Of a stretch of DNA of 64,000 bases, positions 41,503 to 49,747 are shown in pieces. Source of the DNA: JASTVH01 sp042862465 (GTDB lineage: Bacteria > Pseudomonadota > Gammaproteobacteria > Pseudomonadales > Oleiphilaceae). The position numbers and the translations under genes were made by a program. Location: positions 271,205-335,204 of the forward strand of contig JASTVH010000007.1 of the NCBI GenBank assembly GCA_042862465.1, given 5' to 3'. The stretch's first letter is position 1. Each line of letters starts with the position of its first letter. The notes under the pieces are model-generated. The model was given only the letters and a program-made list of their open reading frames with translations, was not told where the DNA came from and did not search any database.

Positions 41503-42519
41503 TCATTCCACCACAACGATTCGACGCTCGGTGTTCGCCTCGCTGAGGCTGCGCTCTCGGGCGCGCGCCCGATAGTCCGCCGGCGTTATGCCCAATTCGG
41601 CTCGAAACAGCCGGAACAGGTTGCTCGGATCGCGAAAACCCACATCCAGCGCGATGTCCAGCAACTGCCTGTCGGTGCCGGCCAGAAGTCGACAAGCCGT
41701 ATCCAGCCGGGCCTGACGCATCAACTCTCCAAATGAAGTCCCGCATTGCTGAAGCTGTCGGTGGAGCGTCCGTTCGCTCATGCACAGCTGGCGGGCCACA
41801 TCACGACGGCACAGGGTGCCGTCATGCAGACGCTCCAGGATGATGGTCAAGGCCCGGTGCGGGAAATCGTGGCTACCGGAGGAAGTCCCGTTTGGGCGCT
41901 GCGAGTGGCTGCCGGGTTGCAATCCGGCCTCATACAGGCGCCGTTCAATGACGACCGCCGCTTTCACCGCCCCCTGGACCAGACGGCCTCGTCGACCCAA
42001 TGCGTAGTGAAAGAAACGATAGGATGAGCGCAGCTCGTCAGTAAAGCAGTGAGGCAGTTCGATGCGGGAGATCCATTGATCAGGCTGTCGCAGCCAGCAG
42101 GCCAGCAGCACCAGCCATCGCAGGGTGTAATCCGTGAGGTGGCGGTGCACGGGAGGCGTGAACCCTTGCCACTCAACAGTCAGAACCACGTCATCACCTT
42201 CCACCCTCTGGGCAAGGAAGCCCGGTTCCGCCAGCATCCCCTGGGATCGCAACAGACAGCGATAGGCCTCCTCGAATGAGCGGCAGGCGGGCACCCGGTC
42301 GCTCAGCCCCAGCCAGGAAGAGGGTTGCAGAAAGCCTCCGGCGTGATAGCCAAGCAGCTCCGACCCGGGCTGGCGCAACAGCTGGGTCCAGAGCGTTTCC
42401 ATCTGTGCAGCGGTGTACCGACTGTCCGAGGAAGGTGGTCTCTCTTCCGGCCATGGCCACCCCTGACTGCGCACATACCGGTAGAGAGGATCCAGAAAAA
42501 GCCCTGAAAAACAAAACAT
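41503..42519 (-). CDS. AraC-family transcriptional regulator
   Basis: 338 residues. The amino-terminal two thirds resemble the arabinose-binding/OruR-type effector domain (DSRYTAAQMETLWTQLL, VEWQGFTPPVHRHLTDYTL). The C-terminal AraC DNA-binding domain has both helix-turn-helix units (LCRRDVARQLCMSERTLHRQ and LLDIALDVGFRDPSNLFRLF, then LGITPADYR). It precedes betA on the same strand (185 bp gap), so it may regulate betA or betaine metabolism. No effector is evident. Confidence 0.9.
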   Translation of the reverse strand: MFCFSGLFLDPLYRYVRSQGWPWPEERPPSSDSRYTAAQMETLWTQLLRQPGSELLGYHAGGFLQPSSWLGLSDRVPACRSFEEAYRCLLRSQGMLAEPGFLAQRVEGDDVVLTVEWQGFTPPVHRHLTDYTLRWLVLLACWLRQPDQWISRIELPHCFTDELRSSYRFFHYALGRRGRLVQGAVKAAVVIERRLYEAGLQPGSHSQRPNGTSSGSHDFPHRALTIILERLHDGTLCRRDVARQLCMSERTLHRQLQQCGTSFGELMRQARLDTACRLLAGTDRQLLDIALDVGFRDPSNLFRLFRAELGITPADYRARARERSLSEANTERRIVVVE

Positions 42520-42750
42520 TGCAAAAGCGTCCCTTTGTTTTTGAGCACTATCCTACTGCGCCAACGGCAACGACACTGTTAGCTGCTTGGCAGTTTTGAA
42601 CAAACATTCAAAACTGCTTCTCACTGTGCGTCGCCTGTCTCTTTTGGCCACACCGTTGACCGTCTGAGCCATCCGCACCCGGGCCCGCCCGTGCATAATC
42701 CGTCGCCGCACTGAACAGTCTTTCAACCAAAAGAGATGCCCGGAGGCCTT

Positions 42751-43401
42751 ATGTCCCCCAGTCGCGCCATTGCCCTTGCGGCCGTCCTGCTCGGTTCCGG
42801 AGCGGCCTACTGGTTTTCCCCGGCCTATGAATTCCCCCAGCACGCCCCGGCCGCTAACGCCCCAGCGGCGAAGGCGCCCGCAGCGGCGTCTGCTGGCAAC
42901 CCGCTACGGGTTGCTCAAGCCCAGACGGCCGGGGTGCCACCTGACGAGAAAACGGAGCCCACCTCGCTCTGGCCCCAGAACCACTGGGAAACCCAGGCCA
43001 GCGCCGATGGCTTCACCCTCTACCACACGCGCGCCGATGCCGAGCAATTCAGTCAGCTCAGCCCAGGGGCGACACTCTCAATTCCCCTGCCGAACAGCCG
43101 CCAGCCCGTGCGGGCTCACCTGACAAAACAGAAGGAAGGCTACCAGGGCCTACCGGTGCTCACCGGCCCCATCGGCGAGGCGCGGCCAACCCTGCAGGAC
43201 ATCACCATCGTCCGTGGCCGGCAGGACACCCACATCACCCTGGTGACGCGGGACGGAACCTGGACAGCCGTCGTCAACAACCAGTCCGGTGAAACCACCC
43301 TGGTGGACGAGCGGGATCGCATGAAAACCCAGTATCTCGATCCCGACGATGGCATCGAGGCCGTTCACACCCCGCTGCCAAATCCGCCCTCCGATACCTG
43401 A
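42751..43401 (+). CDS. Secreted propeptide-like protein preceding a metalloprotease
   Basis: 216 residues. A hydrophobic amino-terminal segment (RAIALAAVLLGSGAAYWF) acts as signal or anchor, followed by an Ala/Pro-rich linker (APAANAPAAKAPAAA). The folded part has the pattern of the amino-terminal prodomain of bacterial reprolysin-like proteases: LSIPLPNSRQPVRAHLTKQ, TIVRGRQDTHITLVTRDG, WTAVVNNQSGETTLVDERD. The next gene encodes such a protease with no prodomain of its own. The start at 42751 has an excellent CGGAGG site. Role as a separate chaperone, inhibitor or propeptide is inferred. Confidence 0.7.
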   Translation: MSPSRAIALAAVLLGSGAAYWFSPAYEFPQHAPAANAPAAKAPAAASAGNPLRVAQAQTAGVPPDEKTEPTSLWPQNHWETQASADGFTLYHTRADAEQFSQLSPGATLSIPLPNSRQPVRAHLTKQKEGYQGLPVLTGPIGEARPTLQDITIVRGRQDTHITLVTRDGTWTAVVNNQSGETTLVDERDRMKTQYLDPDDGIEAVHTPLPNPPSDT

Positions 43402-43472
43402 GGAATGTCCGAGCAATGTATGGCGGCCCACAACCCCGATAAAACGGCCGCCCCAACTTCAAGGAGATGATG

Positions 43473-44708
43473 ATGAAACCTTTACACCATTTTGCCCTGG
43501 CGGCGCTGTTGCTGCTCACCGCTTCCATCACCCAGGCCAAGACCCTGGACCTGATGGTGCTCTATACCCCGCAAGCCACCCAGACCTGGGAAGGCCGCGA
43601 CATCCAGGCCCGCATTCAGTCGTTCGTGGAGTACTTCAACCATACCCTGCAGAACTCCGGCACCGATATGGACGTGCGTCTGGTGCATATCCAGCGCATG
43701 GACTGGGCCGGAGACCTCAACCGCGCCACCGGTTACAACCTCAACCGTCTGGCTGGTGACGCCCGCGTCAACGCCCTGCGCAATCAGTACGGTGCCGATA
43801 TCGTTTCGCTGGTGTACCGCAATCCGCCACGGGAGTCCTGCGGTATCGGCCGCATTGCCACCGGCAAGTACGGCCGGTTCTACAACTTTGCGGCCTCCGG
43901 CGGGGATGGCTATAACCTGTCCGCGGTCAATTGCTACATCCATATCATTGCCCACGAATCGGGCCACAACATGGGCCTGCGCCATTCCCCGGTGCAGGAT
44001 CGTCAGGCCGGTTACGACTTCAACTACCGCCATTCCGGGACCTTCCCCTACAGCCGCGGGTACGGCGTCAACGGTCGCTTCATCACGCCCATGGCCTACC
44101 CCAATGCCTACGGCACCTGGAACGTACAGCCGTTCTACTCCAACCCACGCCGTACCTGCGAAGGGCAGCCCTGTGGCGTGGTGGATTACGCCGACGCGGC
44201 CTGGGCTCTCAAGATGATGGCGGACCAGATCACCGGCTATCGCCCGACCCGGGTCAACACCACGCCAACCCAACCCCAGGCCACGGTTTACGATTTTGAA
44301 CAGGGCGTGTCCGGCTGGAATGGCTTCTACAGCGCCGTGGACAGGATCACCGACGTCAACGGCCGCGCCGTGCTGCGCGCTTACAACCGCAACCAGTCCT
44401 ACAGCGGCACTGTCGGCAACCTCTCCGGCGTGATCGAAGGGGGTAAGCGCTATCGCATCGAGGGGGACATCTGGATCAAGAACCGCACCCAAAACCGGCT
44501 GCGCTCCTGGCTCTACGTGGAGGACAACAACGGCCAGTACCGCTGGCTGAGAGTGACCGACACCCGTGTTTCAGGTTACGAGTGGCATAGGTTTGGTGGG
44601 GAGATCGAGGTCGACATGACAAACGTCCGCCGCGCTCTGCTCTACGTCTACGGGCCGCAGGCCAACAGCAACTTCATTATCAACAAAGTCTCTGTCCAGC
44701 CTCTCTAG
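43473..44708 (+). CDS. Secreted metzincin zinc metalloprotease with C-terminal carbohydrate-binding-like domain
   Basis: A 411-residue precursor with signal peptide MKPLHHFALAALLLLTASITQA. The mature protein starts at once with the catalytic domain (LDLMVLYTPQATQTW). The zinc site HESGHNMGLRH (residues 161-171) is the metzincin HExxHxxGxxH. The Met-turn is ITPMAYP near residue 208. Disulphide candidates are ESCGIG, VNCYIH and CEGQPCG. After a Thr/Pro linker (RVNTTPTQPQ), a beta-sandwich domain of CBM4/9 type (TVYDFEQGVSGWNGFY to SVQPL) ends the protein. No prodomain is present; the preceding gene may supply it. The start is chosen 6 bp after AAGGAG; two earlier in-frame ATGs exist. Confidence 0.9.
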   Translation: MKPLHHFALAALLLLTASITQAKTLDLMVLYTPQATQTWEGRDIQARIQSFVEYFNHTLQNSGTDMDVRLVHIQRMDWAGDLNRATGYNLNRLAGDARVNALRNQYGADIVSLVYRNPPRESCGIGRIATGKYGRFYNFAASGGDGYNLSAVNCYIHIIAHESGHNMGLRHSPVQDRQAGYDFNYRHSGTFPYSRGYGVNGRFITPMAYPNAYGTWNVQPFYSNPRRTCEGQPCGVVDYADAAWALKMMADQITGYRPTRVNTTPTQPQATVYDFEQGVSGWNGFYSAVDRITDVNGRAVLRAYNRNQSYSGTVGNLSGVIEGGKRYRIEGDIWIKNRTQNRLRSWLYVEDNNGQYRWLRVTDTRVSGYEWHRFGGEIEVDMTNVRRALLYVYGPQANSNFIINKVSVQPL

Positions 44709-44736
44709 ACCCTACTAACCCTTCTCCAGGGTTTTC

Positions 44737-44767
44737 GGCGCAAGCAAACCCGTTTGCGCCTTTTTTT
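44737..44767 (+). terminator. Rho-independent terminator after the metalloprotease gene
   Basis: The stem GGCGCAA / TTTGCGCC with loop GCAAACCCG is followed by seven T, about 28 bp past the stop codon. Confidence 0.92.
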
Positions 44768-44918
44768 GGTTCATCGCACCTTACCGGGAAACCTTGCTCG
44801 GTTGCCTTTGCGTTGAAGATGCAACCAACTCGTCATACCCGCGCAGGCGTATTGCTGTCAGGCAAAAAGAGGGCTGCGCCGCCTGGGCCCAAAGGCTCCC
44901 TGAAGATCGCGGCATAGA

Positions 44919-45060
44919 GCCCCTCGCCCCGCCGTGGGAGAGGGGTTTGGGGAGAGGGGGAGCCGAGGCCTTGTCTCGGCCGAATCCACAACGCGCACTC
45001 CGGGCGCCTATCGGCGCCTCTCCCCCTCTCCCTGGCCCTCTCCCACGTTGGGGAGAGGGA
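44919..45060. repeat. REP-like inverted pair downstream of mmsB
   Basis: A BIME-like pair: one arm GCCCCTCGCCCCGCCGTGGGAGAGGGG then GAGGGGGAGCCGAGGC; the opposite arm GGCGCCTCTCCCCCTCTCCC then CCCTCTCCCACGTTGGGGAGAGGG (quoted in parts). With the metalloprotease terminator it fills the 466-bp gap 44709-45174. No gene is seen there. Confidence 0.85.
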
Positions 45061-45174
45061 ATGTGGGCGTCATCACTATTTCATAGCAGCCTGCTGAGCA
45101 TTCAGCTGCTTTTACGTTTATAAGGCTCCGGCACGTCCCAGTACATCAGCCGCGAAACCTGAAACGTCCGCCCC

Positions 45175-46065
45175 CTAAGACTCCCCCCGAAACATCTTCT
45201 GAATACTGGAAAAATCCAGCCGCCCGTTGCCCTGCTGGGCATGCAGGGCATAGAGGTTGCGGGCCAGCGAACCCATGGGAATCGGCGCCTTGTTCTTCAC
45301 CGCGTTGTCGAAGGCCAGCCCCAGATCCTTGCACATCAGATCCACCAAAAAACCGCCCTCGTACTCGCGGGAGGCGGGTACGCCTTCCATCACACCCGGC
45401 CAGGGGTTGTAGACGTTCAGCGTCCAGTTGCCGCCGGAGCTTTGCTGCATGATCTCCGACAGCACCGCCGGATCCAGCCCGTTCTTCACGCCCAGGGAGA
45501 GGGCCTCGCTGGTCCCGGCCATGAGGATCGACAGCAGCATGTTGTTGCAGATCTTGGCCACCTGCCCCGCCCCGTGCGGACCGGCGTGGAAGACCGCCTT
45601 GGCCATGGGCTCCAGCATCGGTTTGGCACGCTCGAACACGTCCGCCTCGCCACCGACGATGAAAGTCAGCGCCCCCGCCTTGGCTCCACCGACGCCACCG
45701 GAGACCGGCGCATCCACAAAGGCAATGCCTTTATCCGTGGCTGCGGCCGCCACCTTGCGGGCAGTTTCCGGATCGATGGTGGAGGAGTCGATCACCAGTG
45801 TGTTGGCCGGGATCACATCGAGCAGCCGGGCTTCGGTCAGATAAACCGATTCCACATGTTCCCCCGCCGGCAGCATGGTGATCACGCAGTCGGCACCATC
45901 CACCGCGTTTTGAGCAGAGTCCGCACTCCGGGCCCCTTCATCTTCCAGCTTACTGACCGCCTCGGCGGAAAGATCGAAGACCGTCAGCTCGTGACCGGCC
46001 TTGAGCAGATTGGACGCCATGGGCGCGCCCATGTTGCCCAGCCCGATAAACGTGATTATGGCCAT
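45175..46065 (-). CDS. mmsB: 3-hydroxyisobutyrate dehydrogenase
   Basis: 296 residues, oxidising 3-hydroxyisobutyrate to methylmalonate semialdehyde with NAD+ in valine breakdown. The amino-terminal Rossmann motif is ITFIGLGNMGAPMASNLL. The substrate motif is FVDAPVSGGVGGAKAGALTF. The catalytic lysine is in GAGQVAKICNNMLLSILMAG. The C-terminal motif is KDLGLAFDNA. Last gene of the valine cluster, 203 bp after the hydrolase gene, with a REP pair in between. Confidence 0.96.
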   Translation of the reverse strand: MAIITFIGLGNMGAPMASNLLKAGHELTVFDLSAEAVSKLEDEGARSADSAQNAVDGADCVITMLPAGEHVESVYLTEARLLDVIPANTLVIDSSTIDPETARKVAAAATDKGIAFVDAPVSGGVGGAKAGALTFIVGGEADVFERAKPMLEPMAKAVFHAGPHGAGQVAKICNNMLLSILMAGTSEALSLGVKNGLDPAVLSEIMQQSSGGNWTLNVYNPWPGVMEGVPASREYEGGFLVDLMCKDLGLAFDNAVKNKAPIPMGSLARNLYALHAQQGNGRLDFSSIQKMFRGES

Positions 46066-46116
46066 GGTGATTCTCCTTGTGCGCCTTGCGCCGTGTTGTT
46101 GTTTTGTACCCTTTTA

Positions 46117-46226
46117 GCCCCTCTCCCCTGGTGGGAGAGGGGGTCGACCGGATTTGGAACACGATTCCCGAGCGCCTTTTGGCGCCTCCCCCTCTCCCTG
46201 GCCCTCTCCCACATGGGGGAGAGGGA
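46117..46226. repeat. REP-like inverted pair between mmsB and the hydrolase gene
   Basis: The arms begin GCCCCTCTCCCCTGGTGGGAG and end CCCTCTCCCACATGGGGGAG, with the inner GCGCCTTTTGGCGC palindrome. Same family as 47413-47552. It occupies the junction between two genes of the valine operon. Confidence 0.85.
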
Positions 46227-46268
46227 ATGCATGCGAGAGGCCTCTTAGTTATTGCCGCTAGCAGGGTG

Positions 46269-47393
46269 CTATGACCCACTATCCAAATTCGCCAACGGAT
46301 GCTCGCCCTCTCCCCAGGGACTCTCATAAAACCGCTCCACCCACGCTGAATCCATCGACGCCAGATCCGGATAGCGCCAGCGCGGCTGCTTGTCCTTATC
46401 GATCAGCAGCGCCCGCACCCCCTCGGCAAACTCGCCCAGCCGTGCACAGTTCACCGACAGCACCAGTTCCTGACGGAACACCTCGGCCAGGGACTGATGG
46501 GTGGAACGCTGCCACTGGCGATAGACCAGAGCCATGGAGGTGGGGGAACCGGCGGCCAGGGTCTTGGCGGCGCGATTGAGCCAGGGGTCGTCACCGGCAT
46601 AGCCGGTAATGTTGGATACCATGCCTTCCAGATCATCCGCATCCGTGAGCGCCTGGATGGCGTCGAAGTGGTTCCAGACCGGGGATTCGGGTTTCTCGTT
46701 CCCGGATTGCTCCTCATAGTCCCGAAGCACATCGCCCACCACTGCCTGGGCCGGGCGATCACGCCAGTTGGCTTCGGTCAGGGCGGCGAGTACGGCGTCG
46801 TGATGGTTGTGCGTGATAAAGCGATCACCCAGCCCCAGGAACAGGGCATCGGCGGCATTCATGTGGGCGCCGGTGAGGCCGATGAACAGGCCGGTGCGCC
46901 GGGGCATGCGGTTGAGGAACCAGCTGCCGGCCACATCCGGATAGAGTCCGATGGTGATTTCCGGCATGGCGATCTTCGCGCTCTCGGTCACCACCTTGTG
47001 ACTGGCCCCGCCCATCAGGCCCAGACCGCCGCCCATCACCACGCCGTTACCCCAGACAATAAACGGTTTGGGAAAGGTGTGGATCAGGTAGTCGAGTTGG
47101 TACTCCTCGGTGAAGAATCGTTCCGCCAGCTCCGGATGGCCCTGGCTTTCGGTCATGGAGCGGTACAGGGAGACGATATCCCCGCCCGCGCAAAAGGCCT
47201 TGTCCCCGGCCCCATCCAGCCACACCGCGGCCAGGCCGGGATCCTTCGCCCATTCACGCAGCTTGGGCAACAGTGCTTCGATCATCTCGAGGGAGAGCGC
47301 GTTGAGAGCACGCGGAGCATTGAGGGTCACCACCCCCAGCCGGCGGCCGTCGGTGAGTTCGCGCTCTTCGATGATCACGGGTTGGTCGGTCAT
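46269..47393 (-). CDS. 3-hydroxyisobutyryl-CoA hydrolase
   Basis: 374 residues, longer than ordinary crotonases and matching the HIBCH/enoyl-CoA hydratase-isomerase type. GVVTLNAPRALNALSLEMIEAL, GDKAFCAGGDIVSLYRS, MGGGLGLMGGASHKVVT and the catalytic acidic pair in MPEITIGLYPDVAGSWFLNR (E and D positions of hydrolases) are all present. It releases 3-hydroxyisobutyrate from its CoA ester in valine catabolism. It lies between the enoyl-CoA hydratase and mmsB. Confidence 0.92.
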   Translation of the reverse strand: MTDQPVIIEERELTDGRRLGVVTLNAPRALNALSLEMIEALLPKLREWAKDPGLAAVWLDGAGDKAFCAGGDIVSLYRSMTESQGHPELAERFFTEEYQLDYLIHTFPKPFIVWGNGVVMGGGLGLMGGASHKVVTESAKIAMPEITIGLYPDVAGSWFLNRMPRRTGLFIGLTGAHMNAADALFLGLGDRFITHNHHDAVLAALTEANWRDRPAQAVVGDVLRDYEEQSGNEKPESPVWNHFDAIQALTDADDLEGMVSNITGYAGDDPWLNRAAKTLAAGSPTSMALVYRQWQRSTHQSLAEVFRQELVLSVNCARLGEFAEGVRALLIDKDKQPRWRYPDLASMDSAWVERFYESPWGEGEHPLANLDSGS

Positions 47394-47412
47394 ATCTACT
47401 CCTGATTCGATG

Positions 47413-47552
47413 AGCCCCTCTCCCCACCGCGGGAGAGGGGTTTGGGGTGAGGGGGAGCCGAGGCGCCAGGCTCGGTCGACTCTGGCGATGAAACAGGGGC
47501 GCCTATCGGCGCCTCCCCCTCACCCTGACCCTCTCCCACGAGGGGAGAGGGG
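47413..47552. repeat. REP-like inverted pair between hydrolase and enoyl-CoA hydratase genes
   Basis: The clearest copy of the family: arms GCCCCTCTCCCCACCGCGGG and CCCTCTCCCACGAGGGGAGAGG, inner halves GAGGGGGAGCCGAGGCGCC and GGCGCCTCCCCCTCACCCTG. The whole forms a long cruciform-capable palindrome. Confidence 0.88.
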
Positions 47553-47592
47553 ATTGTTTAGAGAAGTTTGGGCTTAACCTGCGAAGCCCAAC

Positions 47593-48372
47593 CTACCGGT
47601 TCTTCCACTCCGGCGCCCGCTTCTCCAGAAACGCGTTCACCCCTTCCGTCTGATCCTCGCTATCAAACAGATCCACAAACAGCTCCCGCTCCATGCGCCA
47701 GCCGTCTTCATGGGAACGGCCATCACGCGCACTCATGATCAGGCGCTTGCAGTGGGCCACGGAGGACGGGCTTTGCTGGCAGGCCATTTCCGCCAGTTCC
47801 AGACCGCGATTGAGGGCCTCGCCGGTGGGCACCACCTCTTCCACCAGACCGATCTCCAGCGCCTTGTCCGCCTTCACCCGCTCACCGCAGAGGATGATGC
47901 GCTTGGCCCAGCCCTCACCCACCAGCCACGGCAGGTTTTGGGTGCCGCCGGCGCAGGGCAGCAGGCCGACCTTGGCTTCCGGCAGGGCCAGCTGGGCCTG
48001 TTCTTCCGCCACCCGCAGGTCGCAGGACAGGGCGCACTCCAAGCCACCGCCCATGGCGTAACCGTTGATGGCGGCGATGGAGACGCCGCGGAAACGGGTC
48101 AGGGCCTGGAAGGCGTCGGCAAAGGCCCGGCCCATGTCGCCGGCCACGGCCTTGTCGCCATCGGCGAAGGTCTTGAGGTCCGCGCCGGCGGAGAAGAATT
48201 TGTCACCCTGTCCTGTAACCACCAGTGCGAAGATATCGCGGTCGGCATCCAGAGCCTCGACGGTGTCCTTCAGGGCGCCCAGGGATGCCATGGTCCAGGT
48301 ATTGGCCGGCGGGTTGTTGATGGTGATGACGGCGATATGCCCGCGCTTTTCCAGTTGAATCAGGTCACTCAT
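47593..48372 (-). CDS. Enoyl-CoA hydratase (methacrylyl-CoA step)
   Basis: 259 residues. IAVITINNPPANTWTMASLG, KFFSAGADLKTFADGD, AINGYAMGGGLECALSCDLRV and PEAKVGLLPCAGGTQNLPWL define a crotonase. The usual first catalytic glutamate position (GGLECALSCDLR) is retained. By position it should hydrate methacrylyl-CoA in the valine pathway. Its start overlaps the end of the acyl-CoA dehydrogenase gene by 4 bp, so the two are coupled. Confidence 0.92.
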   Translation of the reverse strand: MSDLIQLEKRGHIAVITINNPPANTWTMASLGALKDTVEALDADRDIFALVVTGQGDKFFSAGADLKTFADGDKAVAGDMGRAFADAFQALTRFRGVSIAAINGYAMGGGLECALSCDLRVAEEQAQLALPEAKVGLLPCAGGTQNLPWLVGEGWAKRIILCGERVKADKALEIGLVEEVVPTGEALNRGLELAEMACQQSPSSVAHCKRLIMSARDGRSHEDGWRMERELFVDLFDSEDQTEGVNAFLEKRAPEWKNR

Positions 48373-49535
48373 TGAATAGCCTCCACAACGCCTTCTTCCA
48401 GGAGTCGGCGAGCGACAATCAGTCGCATGATTTCATTGGTTCCTTCCAGGATCTGGTGCACCCGCAGATCCCGCACAAAACGTTCCAGCGGATACTCACG
48501 GATATAGCCGTAGCCGCCATGCAGTTGCAGTGCCTCGTTGCACACGTCGAAGCAGGCATCGGTGGCGAAGCGTTTGGCCATGGCGCAGTGCAGCGTGGCT
48601 TCCGGGTCACCGTGGTCGAGCTTGAACGCCCCCAGGCGCACCATCTGCCGCGCCGCCACCAGGTTGGTGGCCATGTCCGCCAGTTTGAATTGCAGGGCCT
48701 GGAAGGCCGCCAGTGGCTTGCCGAACTGCTGGCGCTCGTGCATGTAGTCCCGCGCCCGCTTGAGACAGGCCTGGGCACCGCCGAGGGAACAGGTGGCGAT
48801 GTTGAGACGGCCGCCATCCAGCCCCTTCATGGCAAACCTGAAACCCTCGCCTTCCTCACCCAGCCGGTTGCGGGCCGGAATGCGCACGCCTTCCAGATTC
48901 ACCAGCCGGGTGGGCTGACTGTGCCAGCCCATCTTCTCCTCGGCCTTGCCGTAATGGATGCCCTCGGCGTCCGCCGGCACCACGAAAGCGGAAATGCCAC
49001 TGGCGCCGCTGTCCGGTCCTCCGGTGCGGGCCATCACCACCAGAATCTGGGTACTGCCGGCCCCGGAGATGAACATCTTGGAGCCGCTGAGCACGTACTC
49101 GTCCCCTTCGCGCACGGCCCTGGTCCGCAGACTGGCGGCGTCGGAACCCGCCCCCGGTTCGGTCAGGCAATACGAAGCCAGCCACTCGCCGCTGGTCAGA
49201 CGCGGCACGATCTCCTCGGCCACCTCGCGCTGGGCGAAGCTGGCAATCATCCAGGTGGCCATGTTGTGAATGGTGAAAAACGCCGCCGTGGACGGACAGG
49301 CCGCCGCCAGTTCCTCGACAATGATCGAGGTATCCAGCCGCGACAGGCCCATGCCGCCCAGGTCGGTCGGGCTGTACAGGCCGCAAAAACCCAGCGGCCC
49401 GCCCTGGCGGATCACATCCACGGGGAAGATGTGCTCGGCATCCCAGTCCGCGGCGTGCGGAGCCATGGCCTTCTCGGCGAAGGCCCGGGCGGCGTCGCGG
49501 AAGGCGATTTGGTCGTCGGTTAAATTGAAATCCAT
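48369..49535 (-). CDS. Acyl-CoA dehydrogenase (isobutyryl-CoA type)
   Basis: 388 residues, FAD enzyme. MDFNLTDDQIAFRDAARAF at the amino-terminus, the FAD/substrate loop YCLTEPGAGSDAASLRTRA, and the C-terminal LHGGYGYIREYPLERFVRDL with the catalytic glutamate in QILEGTNEIMR. The context between mmsA and enoyl-CoA hydratase supports isobutyryl-CoA as substrate. The start at 49535 is family-like; the frame extends 36 codons upstream into the repeat region, which is not adopted. Confidence 0.94.
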   Translation of the reverse strand: MDFNLTDDQIAFRDAARAFAEKAMAPHAADWDAEHIFPVDVIRQGGPLGFCGLYSPTDLGGMGLSRLDTSIIVEELAAACPSTAAFFTIHNMATWMIASFAQREVAEEIVPRLTSGEWLASYCLTEPGAGSDAASLRTRAVREGDEYVLSGSKMFISGAGSTQILVVMARTGGPDSGASGISAFVVPADAEGIHYGKAEEKMGWHSQPTRLVNLEGVRIPARNRLGEEGEGFRFAMKGLDGGRLNIATCSLGGAQACLKRARDYMHERQQFGKPLAAFQALQFKLADMATNLVAARQMVRLGAFKLDHGDPEATLHCAMAKRFATDACFDVCNEALQLHGGYGYIREYPLERFVRDLRVHQILEGTNEIMRLIVARRLLEEGVVEAIQ

Positions 49536-49568
49536 CGCTGACTCCTCTGACACAGCGCCATCTATTGA

Positions 49569-49693
49569 ACCCCTCGCCCCTTGTGGGAGAGAGGTAGCCG
49601 AGGCCTCAGCCTCGGCCAAATCTTCAAACCGAATCCGGGGCACCTTGCGGTGCCTCCCCCTCTCCCTGGCCCTCTCCCACGGCGGGGAGAGGG
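49569..49693. repeat. REP-like inverted pair between mmsA and acyl-CoA dehydrogenase genes
   Basis: A degenerate copy: CCCCTCGCCCCTTGTGGGAGAG with AGCCGAGGCCTCAGCCTCGGC, and the opposite arm CACCTTGCGGTGCC then CCCTCTCCCACGGCGGGGAG. Fourth pair of the family within 5 kb. Confidence 0.8.
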
Positions 49694-49747
49694 AATGTAT
49701 GACGTGGGATCCGGGTATAGTCGGGTAGGTTGGAATGTCCTGCCCCG

